Shown: one piece after another, positions 1 through 9,604 of the stretch | Layout: each line of letters starts with the position of its first letter | Numbering within the stretch: position 1 is the stretch's first letter | NCBI GenBank assembly: GCA_017557625.1 | Contig: JAFYYG010000050.1 | Location: 1 to 64,000 of the forward strand | Reading direction: 5' to 3' | Origin: Muribaculaceae bacterium | GTDB taxonomy: Bacteria > Bacteroidota > Bacteroidia > Bacteroidales > Muribaculaceae | Length of the DNA stretch: 64,000 nucleotides | Translations under genes and position numbers: made by a program | Notes under the pieces: model-generated | What the model was told of the DNA's origin: nothing | What the model saw: only the letters and a program-made list of their open reading frames with translations | Database searches by the model: none

Positions 1-5
1 AGACA

Positions 6-116
<111 letters not shown>

Positions 117-118
117 AG

Positions 119-153
119 AGAGACTCAGGAATTCGTTCTTGGGTCTCTTTTTT
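119..153 (+). terminator. Rho-independent terminator after 5S rRNA
   Basis: AGAGACTCAGGA and TCTTGGGTCTCT form an imperfect 12-bp stem with G-U pairs and a short loop, followed by a run of T at 146-153. It ends the rRNA transcript. The same hairpin recurs in degenerate form in the downstream copies. Confidence 0.85.
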
Positions 154-168
154 TGCTTCACGAAGAAT

Positions 169-540
169 CTTCCCACCGCCGCACAGAGCCCTAAGCCGCG
201 CCACGCCAATGGTCAGCGACACGGGAAGGCGCAGGTAATCGCCCCTAAGGAGACTCGGGAATTCGTTCCTGGGGCTCTTTTTTTGTTTTTTCCCATAATA
301 ATCTTCCCACCGCCGCATAGAGCCCTAAGCCCCGCCCCGCCAATGGTCAGCGACACGGGAAGGCGCAGGTAATCGCCCCCTAAGGAGATTCAGGAATTCG
401 TTCCTGGGTCTCTTTTTTTGTTTTGTTTCCCATAATAATCTTCCCACCGCCGCACAGAGCCCTAAGCCCCGCCATGACAATGGTCAGCGACACGGGAAGG
501 CGCAAGTAATCGTCCATAAGGATATTCATGAATAGAGTAA
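169..540 (+). repeat. Tandem degenerate copies of the 5S 3' part plus terminator
   Basis: Three head-to-tail copies start at about 169, 303 and 440 (spacing about 134-137 bases). Each begins CTTCCCACCGCCGCA(C/T)AGAG, matching the 5S core CTTCCCATTCCGAACAGAG, and continues through counterparts of the 5S 3' end (GGTAATCGCCCC) and the terminator (ATTCGTTCCTGGGTCTC with a T run). All lack roughly the first 35 bases of 5S. The first two keep a terminator-like hairpin; the last ends in a decayed one near 515-540. The copies carry compensating and non-compensating changes, so they are 5S-derived pseudogene units and not functional 5S genes. An open frame across them has no protein character. Confidence 0.8.
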
Positions 541-611
541 ACACTTACCAGCTGTAATATCGATGAAGTAAAAAATAATCACACCAGTTTTCCAAATTAT
601 TGTTAATTTCT

Positions 612-641
612 TTTGTTTTGTTAATATATTGTGTAATTTTG
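612..641 (+). promoter_or_regulatory. Bacteroidota promoter for the structured RNA
   Basis: TTTG at 612-615 and TAATTTTG at 634-641 are 18 bases apart, matching the phylum's -33/-7 consensus. Transcription would start near 648, just before the long hairpin RNA. CotH at 962 has no promoter of this type nearer to it and might depend on read-through. Confidence 0.6.
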
Positions 642-647
642 CGACAA

Positions 648-905
648 TTCAAGTGCGCAACAGAGGTTGCAGCAAAGTACTTGATGACATAAGAATGCGT
701 TTTTTGCTTATCCTTTATAGGGAATTCGCCAAAATTTTAAACTCGAAGGAAAAGCAGTCAAAGGACGCCTTCGCTTGCATATATCCACCTCGTGTGAGAG
801 GTTCGATATATGTGCACAGCGTGGGGTTGACTGTTTATTTCGAGTTGGGCGTTTGGCGATGCCTCCTATAAAATAAACAGGACCAATTACCCACGCTTTC
901 TTTTT
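648..905 (+). ncRNA. Long-hairpin RNA, candidate 6S RNA
   Basis: A nested series of helices runs through 691-902: AAGAATGCG 691-699 with CGCTTTCTT 894-902 (one mismatch), TTTATAGG 714-721 with CCTATAAA 865-872, CGCCAAA 727-733 with TTTGGCG 852-858, AACTCGAA 740-747 with TTCGAGTT 839-846, CAGTCAA 755-761 with TTGACTG 827-833, CATATAT 778-784 with ATATATG 806-812, and ACCTC 787-791 with GAGGT 798-802. Asymmetric internal loops separate them and a T-rich tract follows. A single rod about 210 bases long with internal bubbles is the known form of 6S RNA, which binds RNA polymerase. Short open frames on both strands here have no protein features. The 6S identity is inferred from shape only; the 5' end is set by the promoter at 612-641. 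Confidence 0.55.
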
Positions 906-961
906 ATACCCAAGCATATACAGAAAATCATCAATAAATTATCATTTTTATTAGTGTTATT

Positions 962-2800
962 ATGAATTTGCTGAAAATCATTTTCCCATGTTTGCTGTTA
1001 TGTTCTTGGAACTTGATGTATGCAGACGAAGAAGTAGATACAGTTACACATTATCCTTCTGTGTATCTGTCCAACACGCTGCCGGTATTATATATTAATA
1101 CTGTCGATGAGACACCAATCACAAGTAAGGAGGTTTATGTTGAGGGATACTACTATCTTGATGCCAATGGATGTGGTGATTATGAGTCTGTCGGTTCGGC
1201 GGATGCCCCTCTTCCATTATTGATAAAGGGGCGTGGTAATGCCACATGGAGATTTCCTAAAAAACCTTACAGGTTAAAACTTGACTCAAAAGCTAGCCTG
1301 CTTGGAATGCCCAAAAACAAGCATTGGGTTCTATTGGCTGCCTACAGTGATTGGCTGGCGCACGGCAGAAACTATCTTGCATTTAAGCTCAGTGAGAAAA
1401 TGGAGATGCCATATACCACCCGTTGTGTGCCATGTGAGGTTGTTCTCAACGGCGATTACATAGGCATGTATTTTCTAACCGAGCATATCAGAATAGATAA
1501 AAACCGTGTGAATATTAAAGAGCAGGAGGACGGAGAGATTGATTCCACTATGGTTACCGGGGGCTGGCTTCTTGAGATTGACAATTATAATGACGAAAAC
1601 CAGATACGTTTTATTGACCCCAAAAAGCCCGCCAAGAACATGAGAGTGACATACCATAGCCCTGAAGACCTCTCAGGTGTTCAGGTGAATTATTTGACAG
1701 AGCTCATCAACAATGTCAACGTGTCGGTCAATACCGACGACAAATCAAGTAGAGAATGGGAAAAATATATTGACATAGACGCGTTGGCAAGATTTTACAT
1801 GGTATCAGAAGCGCTTGATAATTTAGAGGCTTTTAGCGGAAGCTCATGGTTCTATAAAGACCGTGGAGAGAACTCAAAGTTGATTTGGGGTCCTGTATGG
1901 GACGCCGGTTCCACCCTAGGAAACAGGAACCAGGATTCCAATACAACTAATTTCATATATAAAGATGAGGTTAGTTATGCCTATAATCATTGGATAGAAG
2001 AAATAGCTAAATTTCCCCGCTTTCAGATTGCAATAAAGAAATGGTGGAAGAAGTATAGTGAAGATGTTTATCCAACCATGCAAGCCGAAGTTGATGCTTA
2101 TGGTGAATTGACCGAGGCTGCACTGGCTGCTGATTATCTGAGATGGGGAGACAATTCGGCAACACAGCTTTCTTATTACAGAAGGAAATACATGAGAATG
2201 TTGAGCAACAAACGAGATTTCCTGGTTTCCAAATGGGATGTCCCTGATGACTCCATCAAATGGGTCACTTATTATGGTGAGACAGATTATGCTTTGCCAA
2301 AAGGAGTTCAAGCCTATGTGGTTAATGCTATTAATAATGAGGGCGTTGTGATTTCTTCGGTGTGTTATATTCCAGCCAATGTGGGAGTGCTCTTATTCGG
2401 GACAAACAATTTTGACGAACTTACCGCCACCCCCTATGAAGGTGAAGCAATAGATGCAAACAGCATCCTGGTGGGAAGTGTTGACGCTCAAGTGGTGAAT
2501 GACGGCTATGTCCTTCACAACAACAGGTTTGTCCTTGCGCCAGCTGACACACCTATTGAAGCACATCAATGCTATATACCTGTCACAAGTGATGATAGCA
2601 CTCCTACACTCATTGAGATAAACTTCCTTGTAGGCGATGTGAATTGCGACGGCGCAGTCACAAGCGCTGATATAACAGTGCTTTATAATTATCTGCTCAC
2701 TGGTGACGATAACTATGTGGCTACAAGTGATGTGGATGGCGATGGAAATATCACAAGTGCCGATGTCACAGCCGTCTACAACATCCTTTTAAGTAACTAA
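962..2800 (+). CDS. Secreted CotH-like protein with C-terminal dockerin module
   Basis: A signal peptide (about 1-21, ending NLMYA) is followed by a CotH-type domain: IKGRGNATW at 88-96, KKPYRLKL at 100-107, KHWVLLAAYSD at 120-130 and GPVWDAGSTLG at 310-320. CotH-family proteins are atypical kinases; some phosphorylate spore-coat or cellulosome proteins. Residues 557-612 hold two Ca-binding dockerin-like repeats (GDVNCDGAVTSADIT and SDVDGDGNITSADVT) with conserved DxDxDG-type loops, a module that docks to cohesins or marks surface proteins. The middle-to-C-terminal region (about 400-550) is unrecognised. The product should act outside the cell or on the surface. The gene stands alone between the 6S-like RNA and a remnant of the 5S-derived repeat. 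The family call is firm; kinase activity is not shown. Confidence 0.85.
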   Translation: MNLLKIIFPCLLLCSWNLMYADEEVDTVTHYPSVYLSNTLPVLYINTVDETPITSKEVYVEGYYYLDANGCGDYESVGSADAPLPLLIKGRGNATWRFPKKPYRLKLDSKASLLGMPKNKHWVLLAAYSDWLAHGRNYLAFKLSEKMEMPYTTRCVPCEVVLNGDYIGMYFLTEHIRIDKNRVNIKEQEDGEIDSTMVTGGWLLEIDNYNDENQIRFIDPKKPAKNMRVTYHSPEDLSGVQVNYLTELINNVNVSVNTDDKSSREWEKYIDIDALARFYMVSEALDNLEAFSGSSWFYKDRGENSKLIWGPVWDAGSTLGNRNQDSNTTNFIYKDEVSYAYNHWIEEIAKFPRFQIAIKKWWKKYSEDVYPTMQAEVDAYGELTEAALAADYLRWGDNSATQLSYYRRKYMRMLSNKRDFLVSKWDVPDDSIKWVTYYGETDYALPKGVQAYVVNAINNEGVVISSVCYIPANVGVLLFGTNNFDELTATPYEGEAIDANSILVGSVDAQVVNDGYVLHNNRFVLAPADTPIEAHQCYIPVTSDDSTPTLIEINFLVGDVNCDGAVTSADITVLYNYLLTGDDNYVATSDVDGDGNITSADVTAVYNILLSN

Positions 2801-2897
2801 TTCAGTTGCATCACACCGATAGTCAGCGACACTGGAAGGCGCAGGTAATCGCCCCATAAGGAGACTCGGGAATTAAATCTTGGGTCTCTTTTTTCTT
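2801..2897 (+). repeat. Fifth 5S-derived repeat unit with terminator
   Basis: From about 2813 the sequence ACACCGATAGTCAGCGACAC, then GGAAGGCGCAGGTAATCGCCCC and GGAGACTCGGGAATT, repeats the last two thirds of the units at 169-540, and ends in a hairpin plus T run (2864-2895). Just downstream of the CotH stop, it probably serves as that gene's terminator. The remaining bases to 3085 hold no recognisable gene. Confidence 0.75.
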
Positions 2898-3085
2898 CTG
2901 GGCTCTTGAACGCCGTGCTGACGGCGCAATAATTCAACTATGCCTACGCTTCTCCTTTTATCTGAACTTGCCTCCAGTAAATATCTTGGGCTTAGTATTG
3001 AACCATGTGGTTTCACCATGGCTGCGTCTTTGATAAGATGTAATCGTTTTTTATAGACTTTTAATGAAAAAACTGGCTTTAGATA

Positions 3086-3116
3086 TTGACAAACGCTTTT
3101 TCAGGTTGTAATTTTG
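3086..3116 (+). promoter_or_regulatory. Promoter for the DUF3098-uppP-truB-queA run
   Basis: TTGAC at 3086-3090 and TAATTTTG at 3109-3116 are 18 bases apart, a good match to the phylum consensus, about 60 bases upstream of the first start codon. Confidence 0.6.
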
Positions 3117-3178
3117 CACCGAATTTGATTTCATGGAAAAAAATCGTAAAATAAGGTAATAAAAGAACAAGAAAGAAG

Positions 3179-3601
3179 ATGGCAATTACAAAGAAACAGA
3201 CCAATCAAAAGATGTCTCCACGTGCCGCTAATACTGTAGCGCCGACAAAGTCACAATCTCCACTCAACCAATCTCAAAAACCTCAAAAGTCTAAAATAGA
3301 GAAGGAACCTATGCCAATGGGCAAGATGAACTATATATTGATGGGGGTGAGCCTGTTGCTGATAGTTCTGGGATTCATCTTGATGAGTGGCAGCAGCAAC
3401 GAGGGAGCAACGTTCAACAATGACGTTTTCAGCTCCAGGCGCATTGTGGTAGCTCCACTGATCACATTCTTGGGTTTCTTGTGCATGATACCCGCTATTC
3501 TTTACAAGGGTCGCAAAGACACAGCTCCCGCCGTCGCTACTGCAACTAAGGATGAAGAGCCTCAGGCTCCAACAAGCAATATTATTGTAAAGAGCAAATA
3601 G
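3179..3601 (+). CDS. DUF3098 family inner-membrane protein
   Basis: The core (about 48-110) has two predicted membrane helices, MNYILMGVSLLLIVLGFILM and a second around IVVAPLITFLGFLCMIPAIL, joined by a loop with FNNDVFSSRRI. This is the DUF3098 pattern. The family is usually about 75-90 aa; here there is an extra polar, Gln/Ser/Lys-rich N-terminus of about 45 residues and a polar C-terminal tail. No function is established. It lies directly upstream of uppP, an order seen widely in Bacteroidota, which suggests an envelope role. Confidence 0.8.
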   Translation: MAITKKQTNQKMSPRAANTVAPTKSQSPLNQSQKPQKSKIEKEPMPMGKMNYILMGVSLLLIVLGFILMSGSSNEGATFNNDVFSSRRIVVAPLITFLGFLCMIPAILYKGRKDTAPAVATATKDEEPQAPTSNIIVKSK

Positions 3602-3755
3602 TGTTGCAAATCAAGTTTCTGATGTGCCAAGCACTTAAGAACTTTAAGGTTAGAGTTTAGTAGAGAGAAGTATATTTCTCCATTTGTCGATGCAGGCAGT
3701 TCTTTCCTACTGAGGGTGAGTTTACCTGCGAAGCTTGAAATAATACAATCATATA

Positions 3756-4601
3756 ATGGACTGGCTACAATCAATCATCATTGCGATAGTTGAGGGATTG
3801 ACTGAGTTTCTCCCTGTGTCATCTACCGGGCACATGATTATCACCGAGAATATGCTCGGTGTGGACATCAATGACAAGTTTGTGAACGCTTTCACGGTAA
3901 TTATTCAATTTGGCGCCATATTGTCGGTGGTGTGCCTTTACTGGAAACGCTTTTTTGTGCTGAAGAAGGTAGAGGACGGCGCAACGGGTTGGAAAGCTTT
4001 CCTTCAGAAGTATGACTTCTACTGGAAGCTCCTTGTGGCGTTCATCCCGGCTGCAGTCATCGGTCTTGCTTTGGGCGACTTCATTGAAGGGCTCATGGGC
4101 AACGTGTGGGTAGTGGCCGTGATGCTTGTGGCAGTGGGTGTGTTGCTGCTTTTTGTTGACAAGTGGTTTGACCGCAAGGATGACAAGCCTCTCACCGAGC
4201 GCCGTGCGTTCACCATAGGTCTTTATCAGTGCATATCAATGATTCCTGGCACATCGCGTTCGTTTGCCACTATTGCTGGCGGTATGCAGCAGGGCTTGAC
4301 CCGCAAGACCGCCGCCGAGTTCTCGTTTTTCCTGGCAGTGCCCACCATGGCCGCCGCTACTGGTTATGAGTTGCTGAAGATGCTTATGAAAGAGGAGTAT
4401 CGCGCTGCGCTTTCCGAGAATTTGAGTGTACTGCTCATAGGTTGCGTTGTGGCATTCATCGTCGCCATTCTTGCCATCAAGTTTTTCATTTCGTTTCTCA
4501 CCAAATATGGTTTCAAGGCCTTTGGCTGGTACCGCATTATCGTGGGCGGGCTGATTTTGGTGTTATTGCTTACGGGTCACTCATTACAGATGGTTGACTA
4601 A
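3756..4601 (+). CDS. uppP: Undecaprenyl-diphosphatase (BacA/UppP type)
   Basis: This integral membrane enzyme dephosphorylates undecaprenyl diphosphate so the lipid carrier can be reused for peptidoglycan and O-antigen synthesis. Both signatures are present: [14 protein letters not shown] at 13-26 and PGTSRS at 164-169. About eight hydrophobic segments span the 281 residues, the usual size. It lies between DUF3098 and truB with a 12-base gap to truB, so probably one transcript. Confidence 0.96.
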   Translation: MDWLQSIIIAIVEGLTEFLPVSSTGHMIITENMLGVDINDKFVNAFTVIIQFGAILSVVCLYWKRFFVLKKVEDGATGWKAFLQKYDFYWKLLVAFIPAAVIGLALGDFIEGLMGNVWVVAVMLVAVGVLLLFVDKWFDRKDDKPLTERRAFTIGLYQCISMIPGTSRSFATIAGGMQQGLTRKTAAEFSFFLAVPTMAAATGYELLKMLMKEEYRAALSENLSVLLIGCVVAFIVAILAIKFFISFLTKYGFKAFGWYRIIVGGLILVLLLTGHSLQMVD

Positions 4602-4613
4602 CCTACTTGTTTT

Positions 4614-5447
4614 ATGCTTAATCCTATAGAAGGCGAAATATTTTACATCGACAAGCCACTGGGGTGGACTTCATTTGAAGTGGTAAAGAAGGTGCGTGCG
4701 CGTCTTCGCAAGCGGCTTGATGTGAAGAGTCTGCGTGTGGGGCATGCTGGCACCCTCGACCCTCTCGCCACCGGAGTGCTCACCGTGTGTACCGGCCGCG
4801 CCACCAAACGCATCGAGGAGTTGCAGGCTGGTGTGAAAGAATATATTGCCCACCTGCGCTTGGGCGAGACCACGCCCTCCTATGATCTCGAGACCGAGGT
4901 CGATGCCACCTATCCCTGGCAGCATATCACTCGTGAGCAGGTGGTAAAAACTCTTCAGGAGCAGTTCACTGGCACTATTAAGCAGGTTCCCCCCGCTTTC
5001 TCGGCATGCAAGATTGATGGCAAGCCCGCCTATAAGCTTGCGCGCAAGGGCAAAGAGGTGGAGATACGTGCCAAGACTCTAGTAATAGATGAGATAGAAC
5101 TGCTGGAATGCGGACTTCCTGAATCGCCCACCATGGCCATACGTGTTGTGTGCAGCAAGGGTACCTATATACGTGCTTTGGCTCGCGACATCGGTGTGGC
5201 ACTGGACAGTGGTGCGCATCTCACAGCGTTGCGCCGCACTCGCATTGGTGACATAGCAGTTGAAGACTGCGAGAGTGTAGAACACCTTATTGCCAGGCTT
5301 GAGACCGAGGAGATGGTGTCGCCCGATCGTGCTGAGCAAGAAAGGCTGGAACAGGAGCGTGAGAAGAACCGTGCCATGGCCCGCCAGCGCAAAGCCGATC
5401 AGGCATTAAAGCGCGAGAGGCGAAAATCTCGCCAGTCGCAAATTTAG
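4614..5447 (+). CDS. truB: tRNA pseudouridine-55 synthase
   Basis: TruB converts U55 of the tRNA T-loop to pseudouridine. The catalytic motif GHAGTLDPLATG lies at 43-54 with nucleophile Asp49; KGTYIRALARDIG further on is the conserved RNA-binding motif. The C-terminus (about 235-277) is an Arg/Glu/Lys-rich, probably helical extension beyond the catalytic fold. It follows uppP by 12 bases and precedes queA, another tRNA-modifying gene. Confidence 0.96.
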   Translation: MLNPIEGEIFYIDKPLGWTSFEVVKKVRARLRKRLDVKSLRVGHAGTLDPLATGVLTVCTGRATKRIEELQAGVKEYIAHLRLGETTPSYDLETEVDATYPWQHITREQVVKTLQEQFTGTIKQVPPAFSACKIDGKPAYKLARKGKEVEIRAKTLVIDEIELLECGLPESPTMAIRVVCSKGTYIRALARDIGVALDSGAHLTALRRTRIGDIAVEDCESVEHLIARLETEEMVSPDRAEQERLEQEREKNRAMARQRKADQALKRERRKSRQSQI

Positions 5448-5512
5448 TGAAATTTCACTCTAAACTTTTTCAATGTTTATTAGTCTAACCACATATTAAA
5501 ATCATTTCACTG

Positions 5513-6565
5513 ATGAAATTATCGGAATTTAATATTGCAATGCCAAGCGATTTTGTCGCTTTACACCCAGCAGAGAATCGTGATGAGGCAAGATTGATGG
5601 TTCTGCATCGCAAGACAGGTGAGATAGAACACCGCATTTTTAAGGATATTATCCATTATTTCGATGATCAGGACACTTTTGTCTTTAATGACACGCGTGT
5701 TTTTCCCGCCAAACTTTACGGCAACAAGGAGAAGACCGGTGCTAAGATTGAGGTGTTTTTGCTACGTGAGCTTAATCAGGATAACAAACTCTGGGATGTG
5801 CTGGTTGAACCAGCAAGAAAGATCCGCATTGGCAATAAATTGTATTTCGGTCTTGATGAGGGAATGGTTGCCGAGGTAATCGACAACACCACATCGCGCG
5901 GACGCACGCTGAGATTCCTCTACGACGGTCCTCACGATGAGTTCAAGGCCAATCTCTATGCCTTGGGAAGCACACCATTGCCCTATTATATAGGTCGAGA
6001 AGTAGAACCCGAAGATGAGGAGAACTACCAAACCATCTTCGCAGCCAACGAGGGCGCTGTTGTGGCTCCTGCTGCTGGAATGCACTTCAGCCGCGAGTTG
6101 CTCAAGCGAATGGAAATCAAGGGTATTCAAGATGAGTATATCACCGTTCACATTGGTTTGGGAAGCTTCAGGAACATTGATGTTGAAGACCTCACCAAGC
6201 ATCGCATGGACAGTGAGCAGATACGCATACCTGAAGATGTAGCCAATCGTATAAACGAGCGTCGCGACCAGGAACATAAGGTATGTGCCGTTGGTGTCTC
6301 CACGTTGCGTGCTATGGAGAGTTCGGTGAGCATGAATGGCCACATTAAGGCCTATGACGGATGGACCAACAAGTTCATCTTCCCTCCCCACGACTTCACT
6401 ACCGCTGAAGCTCTTGTTACCAACTTCCACATGCCTTACTCTGTTATGCTGATGATGACTTGCGCCTTTGGCGGTTATGATCAGGTGATGGATGCCTACA
6501 AGGTGGCCATTGAAGAAGGCTACAAGTTTGGAGCCTACGGCGACGCTATGCTGATTTTAGATTAA
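5513..6565 (+). CDS. queA: S-adenosylmethionine:tRNA ribosyltransferase-isomerase
   Basis: QueA transfers the ribosyl part of SAM to preQ1 in tRNA to make epoxyqueuosine. [12 protein letters not shown] (59-70) and the later [21 protein letters not shown] region are family hallmarks, and 350 aa is the usual length. It is the fourth gene of the conserved DUF3098-uppP-truB-queA string. Confidence 0.96.
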   Translation: MKLSEFNIAMPSDFVALHPAENRDEARLMVLHRKTGEIEHRIFKDIIHYFDDQDTFVFNDTRVFPAKLYGNKEKTGAKIEVFLLRELNQDNKLWDVLVEPARKIRIGNKLYFGLDEGMVAEVIDNTTSRGRTLRFLYDGPHDEFKANLYALGSTPLPYYIGREVEPEDEENYQTIFAANEGAVVAPAAGMHFSRELLKRMEIKGIQDEYITVHIGLGSFRNIDVEDLTKHRMDSEQIRIPEDVANRINERRDQEHKVCAVGVSTLRAMESSVSMNGHIKAYDGWTNKFIFPPHDFTTAEALVTNFHMPYSVMLMMTCAFGGYDQVMDAYKVAIEEGYKFGAYGDAMLILD

Positions 6566-6615
6566 GGCATTCAATACCATAGGCTTAAGATAAAAGCCCT
6601 AAATTCTCTCTACTT

Positions 6616-7149
6616 ATGCCAGTTGTCAAGAAAATATGGCAATCCACTATTGGCGGAACAATTAATGTCGCCATTGTGATGATTGCCATTTTTTGTGTAC
6701 ATAATGCTCATGCACAGAATTTTGCCATTAATCAGAAAAGCGATAGTCTGTGGGTGCTCTCGCTGAGTGACGATAGTGGCTCCATCACTGGTAGTTGGCA
6801 GTTGCCCTATCCCGTTTATCGTTTTGCCACTGCCGACATCGATGGTGATGGCTCAACCGATGCCGTGGTGGGAGTGTTCAAGGCATCGCGCTATTTCACC
6901 ACTCCCAGCCGCCGTGTGTTCATCTTCAAGAATTTCGGCGGCAAAGTGCGCCCGTTGTGGCTCGGCAGCCGTCTTGGAGGGGATTTGGTTGATTTTGTCG
7001 TTGTAGGCAGAACGATACGTGCCATAGAGAAGACTGATCAAGGCTATGCTGTGAGCGACTACATATGGAAAGGCTTTGGCATGGGATTTCACTCACTTGT
7101 CGCCACCTGCGACACACTTGACGAAAGTTTTAGTTTACTCGAACAATAA
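6616..7149 (+). CDS. Exported protein with one VCBS/FG-GAP-like motif
   Basis: An N-terminal signal segment (about 1-34, ending HNAHA) precedes a short beta-rich domain containing TADIDGDGSTDAVVGVFK, the DxDGDGxxD Ca-binding loop seen in VCBS/FG-GAP blades. At 177 aa it is too short for a full propeller. Function unknown. It sits 18 bases before the DUF3160 gene and is followed by a CapA-like gene, so the three are probably co-transcribed exported proteins. Confidence 0.7.
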   Translation: MPVVKKIWQSTIGGTINVAIVMIAIFCVHNAHAQNFAINQKSDSLWVLSLSDDSGSITGSWQLPYPVYRFATADIDGDGSTDAVVGVFKASRYFTTPSRRVFIFKNFGGKVRPLWLGSRLGGDLVDFVVVGRTIRAIEKTDQGYAVSDYIWKGFGMGFHSLVATCDTLDESFSLLEQ

Positions 7150-7167
7150 CTCCCTTTAAAAGACAAA

Positions 7168-9603
7168 ATGATGAAAAAGTTTATTTTATTACTGGTGGTT
7201 TCGCTGCTGGCGATGGGTAGCCTTTGGGCTCAAGATGATGAGCAGCGACCTGTCAACTTGGTGTTGCCAGGCAACGGCAATATCGATGTTGAGAAACTCA
7301 ATGGCGACATCGACTTCAACATGGACGTGTCGAAACTTAATCTTTATGAGATTAGGGTACTCAAGGCTGCCCTCGGCGCACGGCAGGGTGAGCTTATCAT
7401 GACATCGGAGCTAAGACGGCTCTTTGATGCTACTTCGTGGTATACTGAGCTCGCTGAGAAGCGTGCTGGGCTCTATTGGAATGAGCAGAAAGATGACTTT
7501 GACGATGCCATTTCCACTCCAATTACTTTCACTCCCAGGGAGCAGGCGTTTCTCAAAAAACTCGACCAAGCCGAGAAAGACCTTGTTGCCAGGAATCTGA
7601 TGATTACAGGCACTAAGAGTCATCCCCAAAAAGGTCCGAACCTAGACAACCTTGCCAATCCGCTGCAAATGACCGATATGCCTCGAGAACTGTCTACTAA
7701 GCTAGCAAATAACGGTTTTGCCATTGTCCCCGACGAGAAGGAGCAGCTGTTCCACATATATGAGAACAACGACTACCATGAGTTCCCGAGTTTTGTGACT
7801 ACCGACCTTTACCTCCAAACCTATCACATGTATTTCGACTACATGCTCCGCAAGATGGAGGAGGGTAATATGCTGGATGTGATGACCGATTACACCAAAG
7901 AGCTCTACACCACCATGATGCAGAAGGCGAAGAGCAGCAAGGGCAATATGCGTGATGCAGCTGAGCGCGACGCCACCTATTTCGCCATCGCCCACGCTCT
8001 GTTTACCGGCAAGCAGTCGCTCACTGTGCCAAAGAAATACGCAGCCATGGCGCAAAAGGAGATTGAAAACGTGAATGCTGCCACAAGCGCATATTCCGAC
8101 TTCCTAGACTATAAGGAAACGAAATTCATCTACAATATCTACCGTCCGCGTGGCCATTACACCCGCAGTGAGGCCCTGAAGCGCTATTTCAAGGGAATGA
8201 TGTGGATTCAGAATGCGCCATTTGGCAGCGACAAGCCCGACCAACTGCGTGCCGCCCTGTTCATCGCCAACGAGATAGGGTCGAGCGCAAAATTTACCAA
8301 GACCTACAAGAGCATTGACGAGCCAATAGCCTACCTGATGGGCAACCCCGACAATCTGAGTATGTTGCAGGTTTATGAAATCATGAAAGAGGATGGCGCC
8401 ACCATAGCGAAGCTCATGACAAGCGCCAAAGACTTGGATAGGGTGAAAAAGAAAATCGAGGCTAAAGATGAGGAACAGACCCGCATCCGCCCAAAATATG
8501 AGCGCAGCAGCCACTGCAAAATCAACTTCATGCCTCAGCGCTACCAACCCGATGGTGAGGTGCTGCAAGAGATGGTTGACTATGACAGCGAATCCACTTT
8601 GCGTGATGTTCCTAAGGGCCTTGACGTGATGGCCGCTATGGGTGCTAACGGCGCTTATCGCATCCTCACCGAGGAGCTTAATGAGGACACTAGATGGAGC
8701 AAATATAACGAGAACATGAACCGTATGCAGGCTCGCATGGGCGAGATTGACTGGTCATCATCGGTTTCCAACATGTGGTTGCAGACTCTTAAAGACCTCA
8801 CCGTAAAGGATCTCAGAATGCCTTACTTCATGAAGAATCAGCCTTGGGAGAAGAAGAACCTTAACACTGCCTTGGCATCGTGGGCAGAACTCAAGCACGA
8901 CGCCATCCTCTATGCGAAGCAGCCTATGGGCGCTGAGTGTGGTGGCGGTGGACTTCCAGAGCCTTATGTGGTGGGATATGTGGAGCCTAACGTGGCCTAT
9001 TGGACAAAGGCCATTGAGCTGCTCGACGCCACTAGCAAGGTGCTGACCAATAACAGCATGATGACCGATGAAATGGAGGCAATCACCACCCAGATGCGCG
9101 AACAGGCTCAGTTCCTGCTCAATGTAAGCAACAAGGAACTTAACGGCACGCCGCTAGCCGAAGAGGAATATTACAAAATCGAGAACATAGGCTCGGAGTT
9201 TGAGTACCTTACCCTTCAGATTATGGAGGCAGAGCCAGGCACAAGTTGGGATTTGGGTGTGACTGGAGCCGACCGAAACATCGCCGTTGTTGCCGACGTT
9301 TATACTGCCAATGCCGACAACAATCCCGCGAAGAGTGTGCTGTATGAGGCTGTTGGTCCTGCTCACAGCATCTATGTGGTAGTAGAGGTGGGAGGATACC
9401 TATATCTTACTCGCGGTGCAGTGTTCTCTTATCGTGAGTTCCAGGAGGATATCGCAGCTCCCCGCAAGACCGACGAGGAATGGCAAGAGGAACTCAAGAC
9501 CCACCCCAACAAGGGTATCCCCGAATGGATGAAAGAGGTTATTGTTCCTCTTGAGAACAAAGTGCTTGACAATGAATACATCTTCTATAGTTCAGGTTGC
9601 TAA
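7168..9603 (+). CDS. DUF3160 family exported protein
   Basis: A signal peptide (MMKKFILLLVVSLLAMGSLWA) leads into a large domain. Residues with NNGFAIVPDE, then YPSF-like EFPSFVTTDLYLQTYHMYFD near 210, match the DUF3160 hallmark in which a run of aromatic and His residues follows a TTD motif. A Gly-rich ECGGGGLPEPYVVGYVEP patch lies near 590-610. Function is not established for the family; the size (811 aa) is typical. Its stop codon is one base before the ATG chosen for the CapA-like gene. Confidence 0.8.
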   Translation: MMKKFILLLVVSLLAMGSLWAQDDEQRPVNLVLPGNGNIDVEKLNGDIDFNMDVSKLNLYEIRVLKAALGARQGELIMTSELRRLFDATSWYTELAEKRAGLYWNEQKDDFDDAISTPITFTPREQAFLKKLDQAEKDLVARNLMITGTKSHPQKGPNLDNLANPLQMTDMPRELSTKLANNGFAIVPDEKEQLFHIYENNDYHEFPSFVTTDLYLQTYHMYFDYMLRKMEEGNMLDVMTDYTKELYTTMMQKAKSSKGNMRDAAERDATYFAIAHALFTGKQSLTVPKKYAAMAQKEIENVNAATSAYSDFLDYKETKFIYNIYRPRGHYTRSEALKRYFKGMMWIQNAPFGSDKPDQLRAALFIANEIGSSAKFTKTYKSIDEPIAYLMGNPDNLSMLQVYEIMKEDGATIAKLMTSAKDLDRVKKKIEAKDEEQTRIRPKYERSSHCKINFMPQRYQPDGEVLQEMVDYDSESTLRDVPKGLDVMAAMGANGAYRILTEELNEDTRWSKYNENMNRMQARMGEIDWSSSVSNMWLQTLKDLTVKDLRMPYFMKNQPWEKKNLNTALASWAELKHDAILYAKQPMGAECGGGGLPEPYVVGYVEPNVAYWTKAIELLDATSKVLTNNSMMTDEMEAITTQMREQAQFLLNVSNKELNGTPLAEEEYYKIENIGSEFEYLTLQIMEAEPGTSWDLGVTGADRNIAVVADVYTANADNNPAKSVLYEAVGPAHSIYVVVEVGGYLYLTRGAVFSYREFQEDIAAPRKTDEEWQEELKTHPNKGIPEWMKEVIVPLENKVLDNEYIFYSSGC

Positions 9604-9604
9604 A

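Noticed and set aside
139-372. Open frame across the 5S-derived repeat units
   Set aside because: Its sequence is just the translated rRNA-fragment repeat (Pro/Arg-rich, repeating), with no start context or protein features.
629-871. 80-codon frame (and a minus-strand frame at 708-917) over the hairpin RNA
   Set aside because: Both follow from the long dyad; the nested helices explain the sequence better, and the plus-strand start lies inside the promoter.
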